From the NCBI GenBank assembly GCA_023014485.1, contig JAJOZX010012224.1, positions 1 through 64,000 on the forward strand: a stretch of 64,000 nt of DNA, given 5' to 3'. Below the pieces are notes generated by a model that worked only from the letters and a program-made list of their open reading frames with translations, ran no database searches and was not told where the DNA came from. The translations under genes were made by a program, and so were the position numbers. The DNA comes from Bathynomus jamesi. Its lineage: Eukaryota > Arthropoda > Malacostraca > Isopoda > Cirolanidae. This document shows positions 8,401-20,864 of the stretch, piece after piece; the first letter of the stretch is position 1, and the number at the start of each line of letters is the position of its first letter.

Positions 8401-9854
8401 AATTCAATTTTAAAACCGTGAGATCTACTTTCATTAACTGTAAGGTCCTCTAAGTTCGTTTTTTTTAATTACCTTATACGTGTAACTGATTAATTATGTA
8501 AAATCTATAATCCTAATTGAATTTTATTACTTTTGACACATTCGAATTCATTTACGTTCCGTCCCTCCAGTCACTTTTGCATTAAAACGCGTATGCAAAC
8601 ATTATCATCATAATACATAATAATTATTGCTTACTTTATATAAATTCTCGCTCATGCATTTATACAGTTAATTTAACAATCCTCTCAGCTAATCTGTGTC
8701 TCGAAATTATAAAATACACACTTTGTACCCAATAAACATAAATACACATTTGACCACAGGTCTATACATCATCCACTACGTAATTCGATTTGTACCTACA
8801 ACAGTCAATAAAAATGCATGTATGCACACTATATATACTATATACATACAAACCTTATGCTAAAATCATTGAATATTCAGTTACTTGAACAATCCTATCA
8901 GCTAATCTGTCCCTCGAAATTGTAAAATACACACTTTGCACCTAATACACCCAAATACACACTAGACCACAGGTCTATACATCATCCATTACGTAATTCG
9001 ATTTTTTACCTACAATAGTCAATAAAAATTAGTTACGAATTGTACTATCATGGTAACCTTGAAAATCCATGAACTTTAAAATTTATAGTTTTCCCTTTTA
9101 CTCTATTCATTATGTACATAATTTTGCCCACAGAAAAATAAAAATTTTGTAAAAAATTTTTAACAATATCATTCTTTGTCTAGCTTAATTGTTTGTCTAA
9201 AATTAAAGTATTAATCTTTGAATTCTTTTATATTATATAATAACTCACTTGTTCTGTATAAAACTTGTATTGTAAAAAAGAATGTCGTCACCTAACTTGA
9301 ATTACTTACGATGTTATTTTCTCAATTGTATTATATTGTATTATATTATTGTATTAATACCATTTTAGGGGGGGAAATACTGTAAAAAGTGAACAATGAA
9401 CAATTCCTACACCATCATTATATGGATTCATTGTCTTCATGCAGAACTTATGTTCGTATAGTTTTTATGTTGAATGTTCATTTTTACATAAGAAACCAAA
9501 ATCGCCTAAGCGAGTTTTGGATAGAATTTCGATTTATACTTCTTTATTCATTACTGTATTTCCCTAATTCATCTTTTCTAATAATGACTTATACACTACG
9601 ACGTCATAAAATAACTTTATTCTCTTTACGTTTCCCATACTTTGTACACTGAATCACGTTCTTAGTATTTGGACATCTTCCGTATTCAATGTATGGTAAA
9701 TTCTTTAGTAATAAGGTTGTGGTGTTATGTAGTATAAACATTATTATTCAACCATACTCATTATTCAACCATACTCATTCTTACGTCCATACCTTATCTT
9801 GATCATTATCCTATATAAATTTTATTAAATATTCATTTTTACTCGTGTCAATCT

Positions 9855-10055
9855 ATGAAACGCAAAACTTTTGCCTTCGTTCGAAAACGTTCAAATACGT
9901 TCTCGTATTATATTTTTTTCATTTTTATTTTTAAGTGCGTTCACCCCTCAAGATATTCAAAAATGCTGAGGTTAAGTGATCGAATTCCGCTGACTGGCAG
10001 ATTCGAGCGCCTCAAAGATAAAATACCTCCGTTCGCTCTGATTTCAAATTCATAA
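9855..10055 (+). CDS. Invariant 66-codon open frame, unit 2
   Basis: Same frame and predicted peptide as in unit 1, with the TATA box at 9812 upstream. The 43-bp inversion lies 132 bp after its end and does not affect it. Confidence 0.25.
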   Translation: MKRKTFAFVRKRSNTFSYYIFFIFIFKCVHPSRYSKMLRLSDRIPLTGRFERLKDKIPPFALISNS

Positions 10056-10186
10056 CATATTATAGCATATTATTTCGTAAATAAATTATCTCGTAAGTGC
10101 CATGTACGTTGTATTATATTTCTAAACATCTTAATTGTCTATTAATATGAAACACTGTAAAAACAAAACAAAGTTATAGTAACTGT

Positions 10187-10229
10187 TTACGTTATTTTAA
10201 ATTAAAGTATTACAGTTAATTACAATTAA
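10187..10229 (-). repeat. 43-bp inverted segment, unit 2 only
   Basis: This stretch is the reverse complement of 5179-5221 of unit 1, with a single difference near 10196. The borders carry TTAA or TTAC at each end. All other complete units have the forward orientation (units 6 and 9 with losses). Confidence 0.9.
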
Positions 10230-10561
10230 TGTACTTTAATGAAACTGTAATTAATAATAACTTGTAATGTACTTCAATGAAACTGTAATTAAATGTAATG
10301 ATTTAATTTATAATGTAAGAATGTACTTTAATAGAACTGTAATGAACAATCATAAGCGAATGTGAAGTAATCCATAATTGTAATCGTAATTGTAATGAAC
10401 CAAAATTAATACGTACTCAGTCGTGTACGTACTTAATTTGTACTTATGTGTACTATTACGAAATTATATCGCCTTCATAAATGTAGACTCGGCGAAAAAT
10501 ACAAATTAGTTTTTATTTTTATTTTTTTTAGTTGAAATCTTTCAAACCATCTGATCATGTG

Positions 10562-13500
10562 TTTAAAAAGGGGGAAATTTAACCTTCAACTGTCCTCCCC
10601 CAAAACATTTAAGTTTATATTATACATGTACTTGTAAAATTACAGCACTTCTTCATTAGACTTCTTGATATTTGCACTTCAGATTAGCACTTCATTAGGA
10701 CTCCTTTGTTAGCAGCCTCGCTGCGGGGAGGGGGCAGAGGCCCCTTGCCTTCTTAATATTTTTAGATTCCGGCCTGAGCCATGGTCGAAAGAGGTCGAAC
10801 CTCTACCCCTGTAAATTTAGAGCAGTACCTGTATATTTTTAAGAAGTAAACCACAGTAAAAGAAGTTTTTATCTTTTTCCTTCGAGCCTTGTTCTCTTCA
10901 GGAACTCAGTCAGTTAAGTCGACAAGTTATAAAAGAAAAGTCGATAATTTTAGTATCAGAGAAAGTATCAGAGTATTATAAAAAGAGAAGAATTAAAAAT
11001 TGGCGACCCTTTGCCCAAATTAAGAGACAACCCAAGCACCATAGAAGATATTGGCATAACAGTCTGGCGAGTCTGTAGCCAAGAGTTTAACAGAGTGGCG
11101 ACCGAAAAGAATTAGAATGTTATAGAAGAAATATCCGTTGTTTGCCTCCTAACTAGAACCCCCGTCGATCCGAACCGACTCAGGGCCATAAAAGGGGGTT
11201 AACATTTGGCGACCCTACTACCAGGATTATAAGAAGATTTTAAGAAGAGGATTTTAACAAGAGGCCACTCTTTGGCCAAGATAGAAATTACCCTGCATCA
11301 GGATAAAACCAGTTGACCGGCGTGTCACGACTTCTAGTTCGTAACATCCACCCTTGAACCGGTGTGTCACGACTCCAAGTTCTCCACGCCTAGTTTTCAT
11401 CCAAGAAGAAGTAGCCAGGAAGAGGTCTTCAGGACACGTCTCTGAGGATTTCCCCATAGAGAAATTGTTAAGTACAGAGTTGGTTTTTTTTAAGTAATTT
11501 GTAAACATTTGAAAAATCAGTATTATTAACAGTTAATATTTAGTATTGAGCCAGAATTTACAAGAAACACAGTGAACATTTCAGACACCAGTGATACATT
11601 TGCTTTTATTGAAACAGTAATTTTAACAGAGAGTTAATTGTAACAGAGAGTTAATTGTAACACAGAGTTAATTGTAACACAGAGTTAATTGTAACAGAGT
11701 TAATTGTAACAGAGTTAATTGTAACACAGAGAGTCACAGAGAGTAAATTTCAAGAGAGTTAATTTCAAAGAGATTAATTTCAAAGAGAGTTAATTTCAAA
11801 GAGAGTTAATTTCAAAGAGAGTTAATTTCAAAGAGAGTTAATTTCAAAGAGAGTTAATTTCAGAGTTATTTTCACTGTTATATTCAGTATAGAATAATTT
11901 TATTTTATGTATCAAACATAATAGTATCGTACCTTCGTGTACATTCGAGTGAAATGTTGTTTACATTTTATATTTTTGTTTGCAAATTTTTTTCAATTAC
12001 TGAATTGAATTGACTTGCAAATTAAGAGAGAGAGAGTTTAGAGAGAGTTTATAGAGTTATAGAGTTACTTGAAGCAGTTTCAAGTTCCATTTTCAGTTTT
12101 CAGACAGTTTCAGTTGGTTGTAACCAAAAGCGACAACCAAACCCCAGAGATTTATAAAGATACTTGAAGTAGTTTTGAAGTCAGTTTTGAAGTCATTTTT
12201 TGAAGTCATTTTTGAAGTCATTTTTTGAAGTCAGTTTTTGAAGTCAGTCGGTTGCACCAAGAGAGTCAACCAAAACAGAGGTTAATCGTCTCCACTTGAA
12301 TAGAGATCAAGTGCAGTCATTTTCCATTTTTAGTTAATTTCAAGTTAGACAGTTTAAGTATAGAGATACTTGATTGCATTTCAAGTAAGTCGGTTGCACC
12401 AAGAGGGTCAACCAAAACAGAGGTTAATCGTCTCCACTTGAATAGAGATCAAGTGCAGTCATTTTCCATTTTCAGTTAGTTGCAAATCAGTTTTCAGTTT
12501 CAGAAGGTTGCATCCAAGAGGGACAACCGCCCCAGAGATTTCAGTTATATTCGAAGTCAGAGTTATATTCGAAGTCAGAGTTATATTCGAAGTCAGAGTT
12601 TTATTCGAAGTTAGAGTTTTATTTGAAGTTAGAGAGTTCAAGTCAAAGTTAGTTTTTAAGTCGAAGTTAGTTTTCAAGTCCCAAGTTTTCAATGCAGTCA
12701 ATTGAATTCAACCTTTTTTTGTTGTTCAAGAGAATTTAATTGAACCTTTTTTTGTTGTAAAAGAGAATTAAATTCAACCTGAATTGACCCATTTGTGTCT
12801 TTAGTTTAACTTTTTTTTGTTTAAAGGAAATTGACCGATTTGTCTTTTTCATGCCATTGTTACGTATATAAATATATAGTTATGTAATTCATTATTTGTA
12901 ACCAAAATAGTTTTTACAATTGTTTGTAACGATTTTGGTAATTATTGTAATGTATATGAGGAACATGCCGTCCCTCCGTTTGTTGAACTCTTTTAATTTT
13001 TTGTTCTAAGTAGTGTGACAAGCAATCTTTTTAAAAAAAAAAAAAAGAGCAAAGTGCTCACGAAAGATGTAATTATCAATTTCAGACTTATACCCCCCGC
13101 TTAGTCACTCAATTCCCCCGAATGTCGTACTCCAAACTTTGTTTTTTTATTTTACTTAAAAAAAAAAAAAAAACCAACCCCAGTTGAACCCAGTGTCAAC
13201 CGGAGAAATGGTTCAACCATGGTTAATTCCTCTTTAGTACTATAGAACATAACCTCCATTTATGTTAAGTTGTTTTTTATTTTTAAGAATACTACAGTAT
13301 ATGGCTATGAATTTTAGTAGTCGAAATTAATTGTGTCAAAATTCAATTTTAAAACCGTGAGATCTACTTTCATTAACTGTAAGGTCCTCTAAGTTCGTTT
13401 TTTTTAATTACCTTATACGTGTAACTGATTAATTATGTAAAATCTATAATCCTAATTGAATTTTATTACTTTTGACACATTCGAATTCATTTACGTTCCG

Positions 13501-15500
13501 TCCCTCCAGTCACTTTTGCATTAAAACGCGTATGCAAACATTATCATCATAATACATAATAATTATTGCTTACTTTATATAAATTCTCGCTCATGCATTT
13601 ATACAGTTAATTTAACAATCCTCTCAGCTAATCTGTGTCTCGAAATTATAAAATACACACTTTGTACCCAATAAACATAAATACACATTTGACCACAGGT
13701 CTATACATCATCCACTACGTAATTCGATTTGTACCTACAACAGTCAATAAAAATGCATGTATGCACACTATATATACTATATACATACAAACCTTATGCT
13801 AAAATCATTGAATATTCAGTTACTTGAACAATCCTATCAGCTAATCTGTCCCTCGAAATTGTAAAATACACACTTTGCACCTAATACACCCAAATACACA
13901 CTAGACCACAGGTCTATACATCATCCATTACGTAATTCGATTTTTTACCTACAATAGTCAATAAAAATTAGTTACGAATTGTACTATCATGGTAACCTTG
14001 AAAATCCATGAACTTTAAAATTTATAGTTTTCCCTTTTACTCTATTCATTATGTACATAATTTTGCCCACAGAAAAATAAAAATTTTGTAAAAAAAATTT
14101 AATAATATCATTCTTTGTCTAGCTTAATTGTTTGTCTAAAATTAAAGTATTAATCTTTGAATTCTTTTATATTATATAATAACTCACTTGTTCTGTATAA
14201 AACTTGTATTGTAAAAAAGAATGTCGTCACCTAACTTGAATTACTTACGATGTTATTTTCTCAATTGTATTATATTGTATTATATTATTGTATTAATACC
14301 ATTTTAGGGGGGGAAATACTGTAAAAAGTGAACAATGAACAATTCCTACACCATCATTATATGGATTCATTGTCTTCATGCAGAACTTATGTTCGTATAG
14401 TTTTTTATGTTGAATGTTCATTTTTACATAAGAAACCAAAATCGCCTAAGCGAGTGTTTGGATAGAATTTCGATTTATACTTCTTTATTCATTACTGTAT
14501 TTCCCTAATTCATCTTTTCTAATAATGACTTATACACTACGACGTCATAAAATAACTTTATTCTCTTTACGTTTCCCATACTTTGTACACTGAATCACGT
14601 TCTTAGTATTTGGACATCTTCCGTATTCAATGTATGGTAAATTCTTTAGTAATAAGGTTGTGGTGTTATGTAGTATAAACATTATTATTCAACCATACTC
14701 ATTATTCAACCATACTCATTCTTACGTCCATACCTTATCTTGATCATTATCCTATATAAATTTTATTAAATATTCATTTTTACTCGTGTCAATCTATGAA
14801 ACGCAAAACTTTTGCCTTCGTTCGAAAACGTTCAAATACGTTCTCGTATTATATTTTTTTCATTTTTATTTTTAAGTGCGTTCACCCCTCAAGATATTCA
14901 AAAATGCTGAGGTTAAGTGATCGAATTCCGCTGACTGGCAGATTCGAGCGCCTCAAAGATAAAATACCTCCGTTCGCTCTGATTTCAAATTCATAACATA
15001 TTATAGCATATTATTTCGTAAATAAATTATCTCGTAAGTGCCATGTACGTTGTAATATTTCTAAACATCTTAATTGTCTATTAATATGAAACACTGTAAA
15101 AACAAAACAAAGTTATAGTAACTGTTTAATTGTAATTAACTGTAATACTTTAATTTAATATAACGTAATGTACTTTAATGAAACTGTAATTAATAATAAC
15201 TTGTAATGTACTTCAATGAAACTGTAATTAAATGTAATGATTTAATTTATAATGTAAGAATGTACTTTAATAGAACTGTAATGAACAATCATAAGCGAAT
15301 GTGAAGTAATCCATAATTGTAATCGTAATTGTAATGAACCAAAATTAATACGTACTCAGTCGTGTACGTACTTAATTTGTACTTATGTGTACTATTACGA
15401 AATTATATCGCCTTCATAAATGTAGACTCGGCGAAAAATACAAATTAGTTTTTATTTTTATTTTTTTTAGTTGAAATCTTTCAAACCATCTGATCATGTG
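10562..15500 (+). repeat. Repeat unit 3
   Basis: Complete unit without hAT. The opening G-run has five G (six in most copies). Minisatellite 11626-11869; 18-bp array 12543-12633 with 3+2 copies. A 4-bp loss is visible near 15051 in the GTTGTATTATATTTC stretch. No recognisable gene. Confidence 0.97.
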
Positions 15501-16142
15501 TTTAAAAAGGGGGAAATTTAACCTTCAACTGTCCTCCCCCAAAACATTTAAGTTTATATTATACATGTACTTGTAAAATTACAGCACTTCTTCATTAGAC
15601 TTCTTGATATTTGCACTTCAGATTAGCACTTCATTAGGACTCCTTTGTTAGCAGCCTCGCTGCGGGGAGGGGGCAGAGGCCCCTTGCCTTCTTAATATTT
15701 TTAGATTCCGGCCTGAGCCATGGTCGAAAGAGGTCGAACCTCTACCCCTGTAAATTTAGAGCAGTACCTGTATATTTTTAAGAAGTAAACCACAGTAAAA
15801 GAAGTTTTTATCTTTTTCCTTCGAGCCTTGTTCTCTTCAGGAACTCAGTCAGTTAAGTCGACAAGTTATAAAAGAAAAGTCGATAATTTTAGTATCAGAG
15901 AAAGTATCAGAGTATAAAAAGAGAAGAATTAAAAATTGGCGACCCTTTGCCCAAATTAAGAGACAACCCAAGCACCATAGAAGATATTGGCATAACAGTC
16001 TGGCGAGTCTGTAGCCAAGAGTTTAACAGAGTGGCGACCGAAAAGAATTAGAATGTTATAGAAGAAATATCCGTTGTTTGCCTCCTAACTAGAACCCCCG
16101 TCGATCCGAACCGACTCAGGGCCATAAAAGGGGGGGTTAACA
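14320..16142 (+). mobile_element. LTR-like segment, copy 3
   Basis: 1823 bp, uninterrupted. TATA box at 14753, AATAAA at 15021, next TGGCGACC at 16145. It has a 4-bp loss near 15051 and a 3-bp loss near 15914 (AGAGTATAAAAAG). Confidence 0.5.
14796..14996 (+). CDS. Invariant 66-codon open frame, unit 3
   Basis: Same predicted peptide; TATA box at 14753. The 4-bp loss near 15051 is outside the frame. Confidence 0.25.
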   Translation: MKRKTFAFVRKRSNTFSYYIFFIFIFKCVHPSRYSKMLRLSDRIPLTGRFERLKDKIPPFALISNS

Positions 16143-18985
16143 TTTGGCGACCCTACTACCAGGATTATAAGAAGATTTTAAGAAGAGGATTTTAACAAGA
16201 GGCCACTCTTTGGCCAAGATAGAAATTACCCTGCATCAGGATAAAACCAGTTGACCGGCGTGTCACGACTTCTAGTTCGTAACATCCACCCTTGAACCGG
16301 TGTGTCACGACTCCAAGTTCTCCACGCCTAGTTTTCATCCAAGAAGAAGTAGCCAGGAAGAGGTCTTCAGGACACGTCTCTGAGGATTTCCCCATAGAAG
16401 AAATTGTTAAGTACAGAGTTGTTTTTTTAAGTAATTTGTAAACATTTGAAAAATCAGTATTATTAACAGTTAATATTTAGTATTCAGCCAGAATTTACAA
16501 GAAACACAGTGAACATTTCAGACACCAGTGATACATTTGCTTTTATTGAAACAGTAATTTTAACAGAGAGTTAATTGTAACAGAGAGTTAATTGTAACAG
16601 AGTTAATTGTAACACAGAGTTAATTGTAACACAGAGAGTCACAGTGAGTAAATTTCAAGAGAGTTAATTTCAGAGTTAATTTCAAAGAGAGTTAATTTCA
16701 AAGAGAGTTAATTTCAAAGAGAGTTAATTTCAAAGAGAGTTAATTTCAAAGAGAGTTAATTTCAGAGAGGTAATTTCAGAGTTATTTTCACTGTTATATT
16801 CAGTATAGAATAATTTTATTTTATGTATCAAACATAATAGTATCGTACCTTCGTGTACATTCGAGTGAAATGTTGTTTACATTTTATATTTTTGTTTGCA
16901 AATTTTTTTCAATTACTGAATTGAATTGACTTGCAAATTAAGAGAGAGAGAGTTTAGAGAGAGTTTATAGAGTTATAGAGTTACTTGAAGCAGTTTCAAG
17001 TTCCATTTTCAGTTTTCAGACAGTTTCAGTTGGTTGTAACCAAAAGCGACAACCAAACCCCAGAGATTTATAAAGATACTTGAAGTAGTTTTGAAGTCAG
17101 TTTTGAAGTCATTTTTTGAAGTCATTTTTGAAGTCATTTTTTGAAGTCAGTTTTTGAAGTCAGTCGGTTGCACCAAGAGAGTCAACCAAAACAGAGGTTA
17201 ATCGTCTCCACTTGAATAGAGATCAAGTGCAGTCATTTTCCATTTTTAGTTAATTTCAAGTTAGACAGTTTAAGTATAGAGATACTTGATTGCATTTCAA
17301 GTAAGTCGGTTGCACCAAGAGGGTCAACCAAAACAGAGGTTAATCGTCTCCACTTGAATAGAGATCAAGTGCAGTCATTTTCCATTTTCAGTTAGTTTCA
17401 AATCAGTTTTCAGTTTCAGAAGGTTGCATCCAAGAGGGACAACCGCCCCAGAGATTTCATTTATATTCGAAGTCAGAGTTATATTCGAAGTCAGAGTTAT
17501 ATTCGAAGTCAGAGTTTTATTCGAAGTTAGAGTTTTATTTGAAGTTAGAGAGTTCAAGTCAAAGTTAGTTTTTAAGTCGAAGTTAGTTTTCAAGTCCCAA
17601 GTTTTCAATGCAGTCAATTGAATTCAACCTTTTTTTGTTGTTCAAGAGAATTTAATTGAACCTTTTTTTTGTTGTAAAAGAGAATTAAATTCAACCTGAA
17701 TTGACCCATTTGTGTCTTTAGTTTAACTTTTTTTTTGTTTAAAGGAAATTGACCGATTTGTCTTTTTCATGCCATTGTTACGTATATAAATATATAGTTA
17801 TGTAATTCATTATTTGTAACCAAAATAGTTTTTACAATTGTTTGTAACGATTTTGGTAATTATTTAATGTATATGAGGAACATGCCGTCCCTCCGTTTGT
17901 TGAACTCTTTTAATTTTTTGTTCTAAGTAGTGTGACAAGCAATCTTTTTAAAAAAAAAAAAAAAGGAGCAAAGTGCTCACGAAAGATGTAATTATGAATT
18001 TCAGACTTATACCCCCCGCTTAGTCACTCAATTCCCCCGAATGTCGTACTCCAAACTTTTTTTTTTATTATTTAAAAAAAAAAAAAAAAACCAACCCCAG
18101 TTGAACCCAGTGTCAACCGGAGAAATGGTTCAACGATGGTTAATTCCTCTTTAGTACTATGGAACATAACCTCCATTTATGTTAAGTTGTGTTTTTTATT
18201 TTTAAGAATACTACAGTATATGGCTATGAATTTTAGTAGTCGAAATTAATTGTGTCAAAATTCAATTTTAAAACCGTGAGATCTACTTTCATTAACTGTA
18301 AGGTCCTCTAAGTTCGTTTTTTTTAATTACCTTATACGTGTAACTGATTAATTATGTAAAATCTATAATCCTAATTGAATTTTATTACTTTTGACACATT
18401 CGAATTCATTTACGTTCCGTCCCTCCAGTCACTTTTGCATTAAAACGCGTATGCAAACATTATCATCATAATACATAATAATTATTGCTTACTTTATATA
18501 AATTCTCGCTCATGCATTTATACAGTTAATTTAACAATCCTCTCAGCTAATCTGTGTCTCGAAATTATAAAATACACACTTTGTACCCAATAAACATAAA
18601 TACACATTTGACCACAGGTCTATACATCATCCACTACGTAATTCGATTTGTACCTACAACAGTCAATAAAAATGCATGTATGCACACTATATATACTATA
18701 TACATACAAACCTTATGCTAAAATCATTGAATATTCAGTTACTTGAACAATCCTATCAGCTAATCTGTCCCTCGAAATTGTAAAATACACACTTTGCACC
18801 TAATACACCCAAATACACACTAGACCACAGGTCTATACATCATCCATTACGTAATTCGATTTTTTACCTACAATAGTCAATAAAAATTAGTTACGAATTG
18901 TACTATCATGGTAACCTTGAAAATCCATGAACTTTAAAATTTATAGTTTTCCCTTTTACTCTATTCATTATGTACATAATTTTGC

Positions 18986-18997
18986 CCACAGTATTGT
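18986..18997. other. Junction of a 200-bp deletion, unit 4 only
   Basis: CCCACAG is joined directly to TATTGTATTATATTATTG. In unit 3 these words are separated by 200 bp (14073-14272). The removed part includes the AAAAATAAAAATTTTG stretch and the GAATGTCGTCACC word found elsewhere. The polypurine-like tract is kept. Confidence 0.92.
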
Positions 18998-19038
18998 ATT
19001 ATATTATTGTATTAATACCATTTTAGGGGGGGAAATAC

Positions 19039-20864
19039 TGTAAAAAGTGAACAATGAACAATTCCTACACCATCATTATATGGATTCATTGTCTTCATGC
19101 AGAACTTATGTTCGTATAGTTTTTTATGTTGAATGTTCATTTTTACATAAGAAACCAAAATCGCCTAAGCGAGTGTTTGGATAGAATTTCGATTTATACT
19201 TCTTTATTCATTACTGTATTTCCCTAATTCATCTTTTCTAATAATGACTTATACACTACGACGTCATAAAATAACTTTATTCTCTTTACGTTTCCCATAC
19301 TTTGTACACTGAATCACGTTCTTAGTATTTGGACATCTTCCGTATTCAATGTATGGTAAATTCTTTAGTAATAAGGTTGTGGTGTTATGTAGTATAAACA
19401 TTATTATTCAACCATACTCATTATTCAACCATACTCATTCTTACGTCCATACCTTATCTTGATCATTATCCTATATAAATTTTATTAAATATTCATTTTT
19501 ACTCGTGTCAATCTATGAAACGCAAAACTTTTGCCTTCGTTCGAAAACGTTCAAATACGTTCTCGTATTATATTTTTTTCATTTTTATTTTTAAGTGCGT
19601 TCACCCCTCAAGATATTCAAAAATGCTGAGGTTAAGTGATCGAATTCCGCTGACTGGCAGATTCGAGCGCCTCAAAGATAAAATACCTCCGTTCGCTCTG
19701 ATTTCAAATTCATAACATATTATAGCATATTATTTCGTAAATAAATTATCTCGTAAGTGCCATGTACGTTGTATTATATTTCTAAACATCTTAATTGTCT
19801 ATTAATATGAAACACTGTAAAAACAAAACAAAGTTATAGTAACTGTTTAATTGTAATTAACTGTAATACTTTAATTTAATATAACGTAATGTACTTTAAT
19901 GAAACTGTAATTAATAATAACTTGTAATGTACTTCAATGAAACTGTAATTAAATGTAATGATTTAATTTATAATGTAAGAATGTACTTTAATAGAACTGT
20001 AATGAACAATCATAAGCGAATGTGAAGTAATCCATAATTGTAATCGTAATTGTAATGAACCAAAATTAATACGTACTCAGTCGTGTACGTACTTAATTTG
20101 TACTTATGTGTACTATTACGAAATTATATCGCCTTCATAAATGTAGACTCGGCGAAAAATACAAATTAGTTTTTATTTTATTTTTTTTAGTTGAAATCTT
20201 TCAAACCATCTGATCATGTGTTTAAAAAGGGGGGAAATTTAACCTTCAACTGTCCTCCCCAAAACATTTAAGTTTATATTATACATGTACTTGTAAAATT
20301 ACAGCACTTCTTCATTAGACTTCTTGATATTTGCACTTCAGATTAGCACTTCATTAGGACTCCTTTGTTAGCAGCCTCGCTGCGGGGAGGGGGCAGAGGC
20401 CCCTTGCCTTCTTAATATTTTTAGATTCCGGCCTGAGCCATGGTCGAAAGAGGTCGAACCTCTACCCCTGTAAATTTAGAGCAGTACCTGTATATTTTTA
20501 AGAAGTAAACCACAGTAAAAGAAGTTTTTATCTTTTTCCTTCGAGCCTTGTTCTCTTCAGGAACTCAGTCAGTTAAGTCGACAAGTTATAAAAGAAAAGT
20601 CGATAATTTTAGTATCAGAGAAAGTATCAGAGTATTATAAAAAGAGAAGAATTAAAAATTGGCGACCCTTTGCCCAAATTAAGAGACAACCCAAGCACCA
20701 TAGAAGATATTGGCATAACAGTCTGGCGAGTCTGTAGCCAAGAGTTTAACAGAGTGGCGACCGAAAAGAATTAGAATGTTATAGAAGAAATATCCGTTGT
20801 TTGCCTCCTAACTAGAACCCCCGTCGATCCGAACCGACTCAGGGCCATAAAAGGGGGGTTAACA
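19039..20864 (+). mobile_element. LTR-like segment, copy 4
   Basis: 1826 bp. TATA box at 19472, AATAAA at 19740, next TGGCGACC at 20867. Intact, although the internal region just upstream carries the 200-bp deletion. Confidence 0.5.
19515..19715 (+). CDS. Invariant 66-codon open frame, unit 4
   Basis: Same predicted peptide; TATA box at 19472. Intact despite the 200-bp deletion about 520 bp upstream. Confidence 0.25.
   Translation: MKRKTFAFVRKRSNTFSYYIFFIFIFKCVHPSRYSKMLRLSDRIPLTGRFERLKDKIPPFALISNS

Larger units (their letters stand above)
5554..10561 (+). repeat. Repeat unit 2 (43-bp inversion)
   Basis: Complete unit without the hAT insertion; its empty site is near 9735. Minisatellite 6618-6909; 18-bp array 7584-7690 (4+2 copies, preceded by GATTTAG as in units 8 and 11). 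It carries the 43-bp inversion at 10187-10229. Near 6428-6430 two bases are missing relative to the other copies (AGGAACG against AGGACACG), which breaks the minus-strand open frame found in the other units. It carries the ATTCAGCC variant of the leader, as do units 4, 5, 6 and 9. Confidence 0.97.
9381..11204 (+). mobile_element. LTR-like segment, copy 2
   Basis: TGT...ACA segment of 1824 bp, uninterrupted. TATA box at 9812, AATAAA at 10080, next TGGCGACC at 11207. It carries the 43-bp inversion (10187-10229). Confidence 0.5.
15501..20220 (+). repeat. Repeat unit 4 (200-bp internal deletion)
   Basis: Shortest complete unit (4720 bp). A 200-bp stretch found in the other units is missing at the junction 18991/18992, just upstream of the polypurine-like tract. 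The minisatellite (16562-16783) is short and ends with the GAGAGGTAATTTC variant shared with unit 6. 18-bp array 17460-17550, 3+2 copies, the first copy altered. TATA box, 66-codon frame and LTR-like segment are intact. Confidence 0.97.

Noticed and set aside
9389..9652. Frame of 61-87 codons after the polypurine-like tract (units 2 and 9)
   Set aside because: It is open only in units with the GCGAGTTTTGG variant and is interrupted in the others. It lies in the putative U3.
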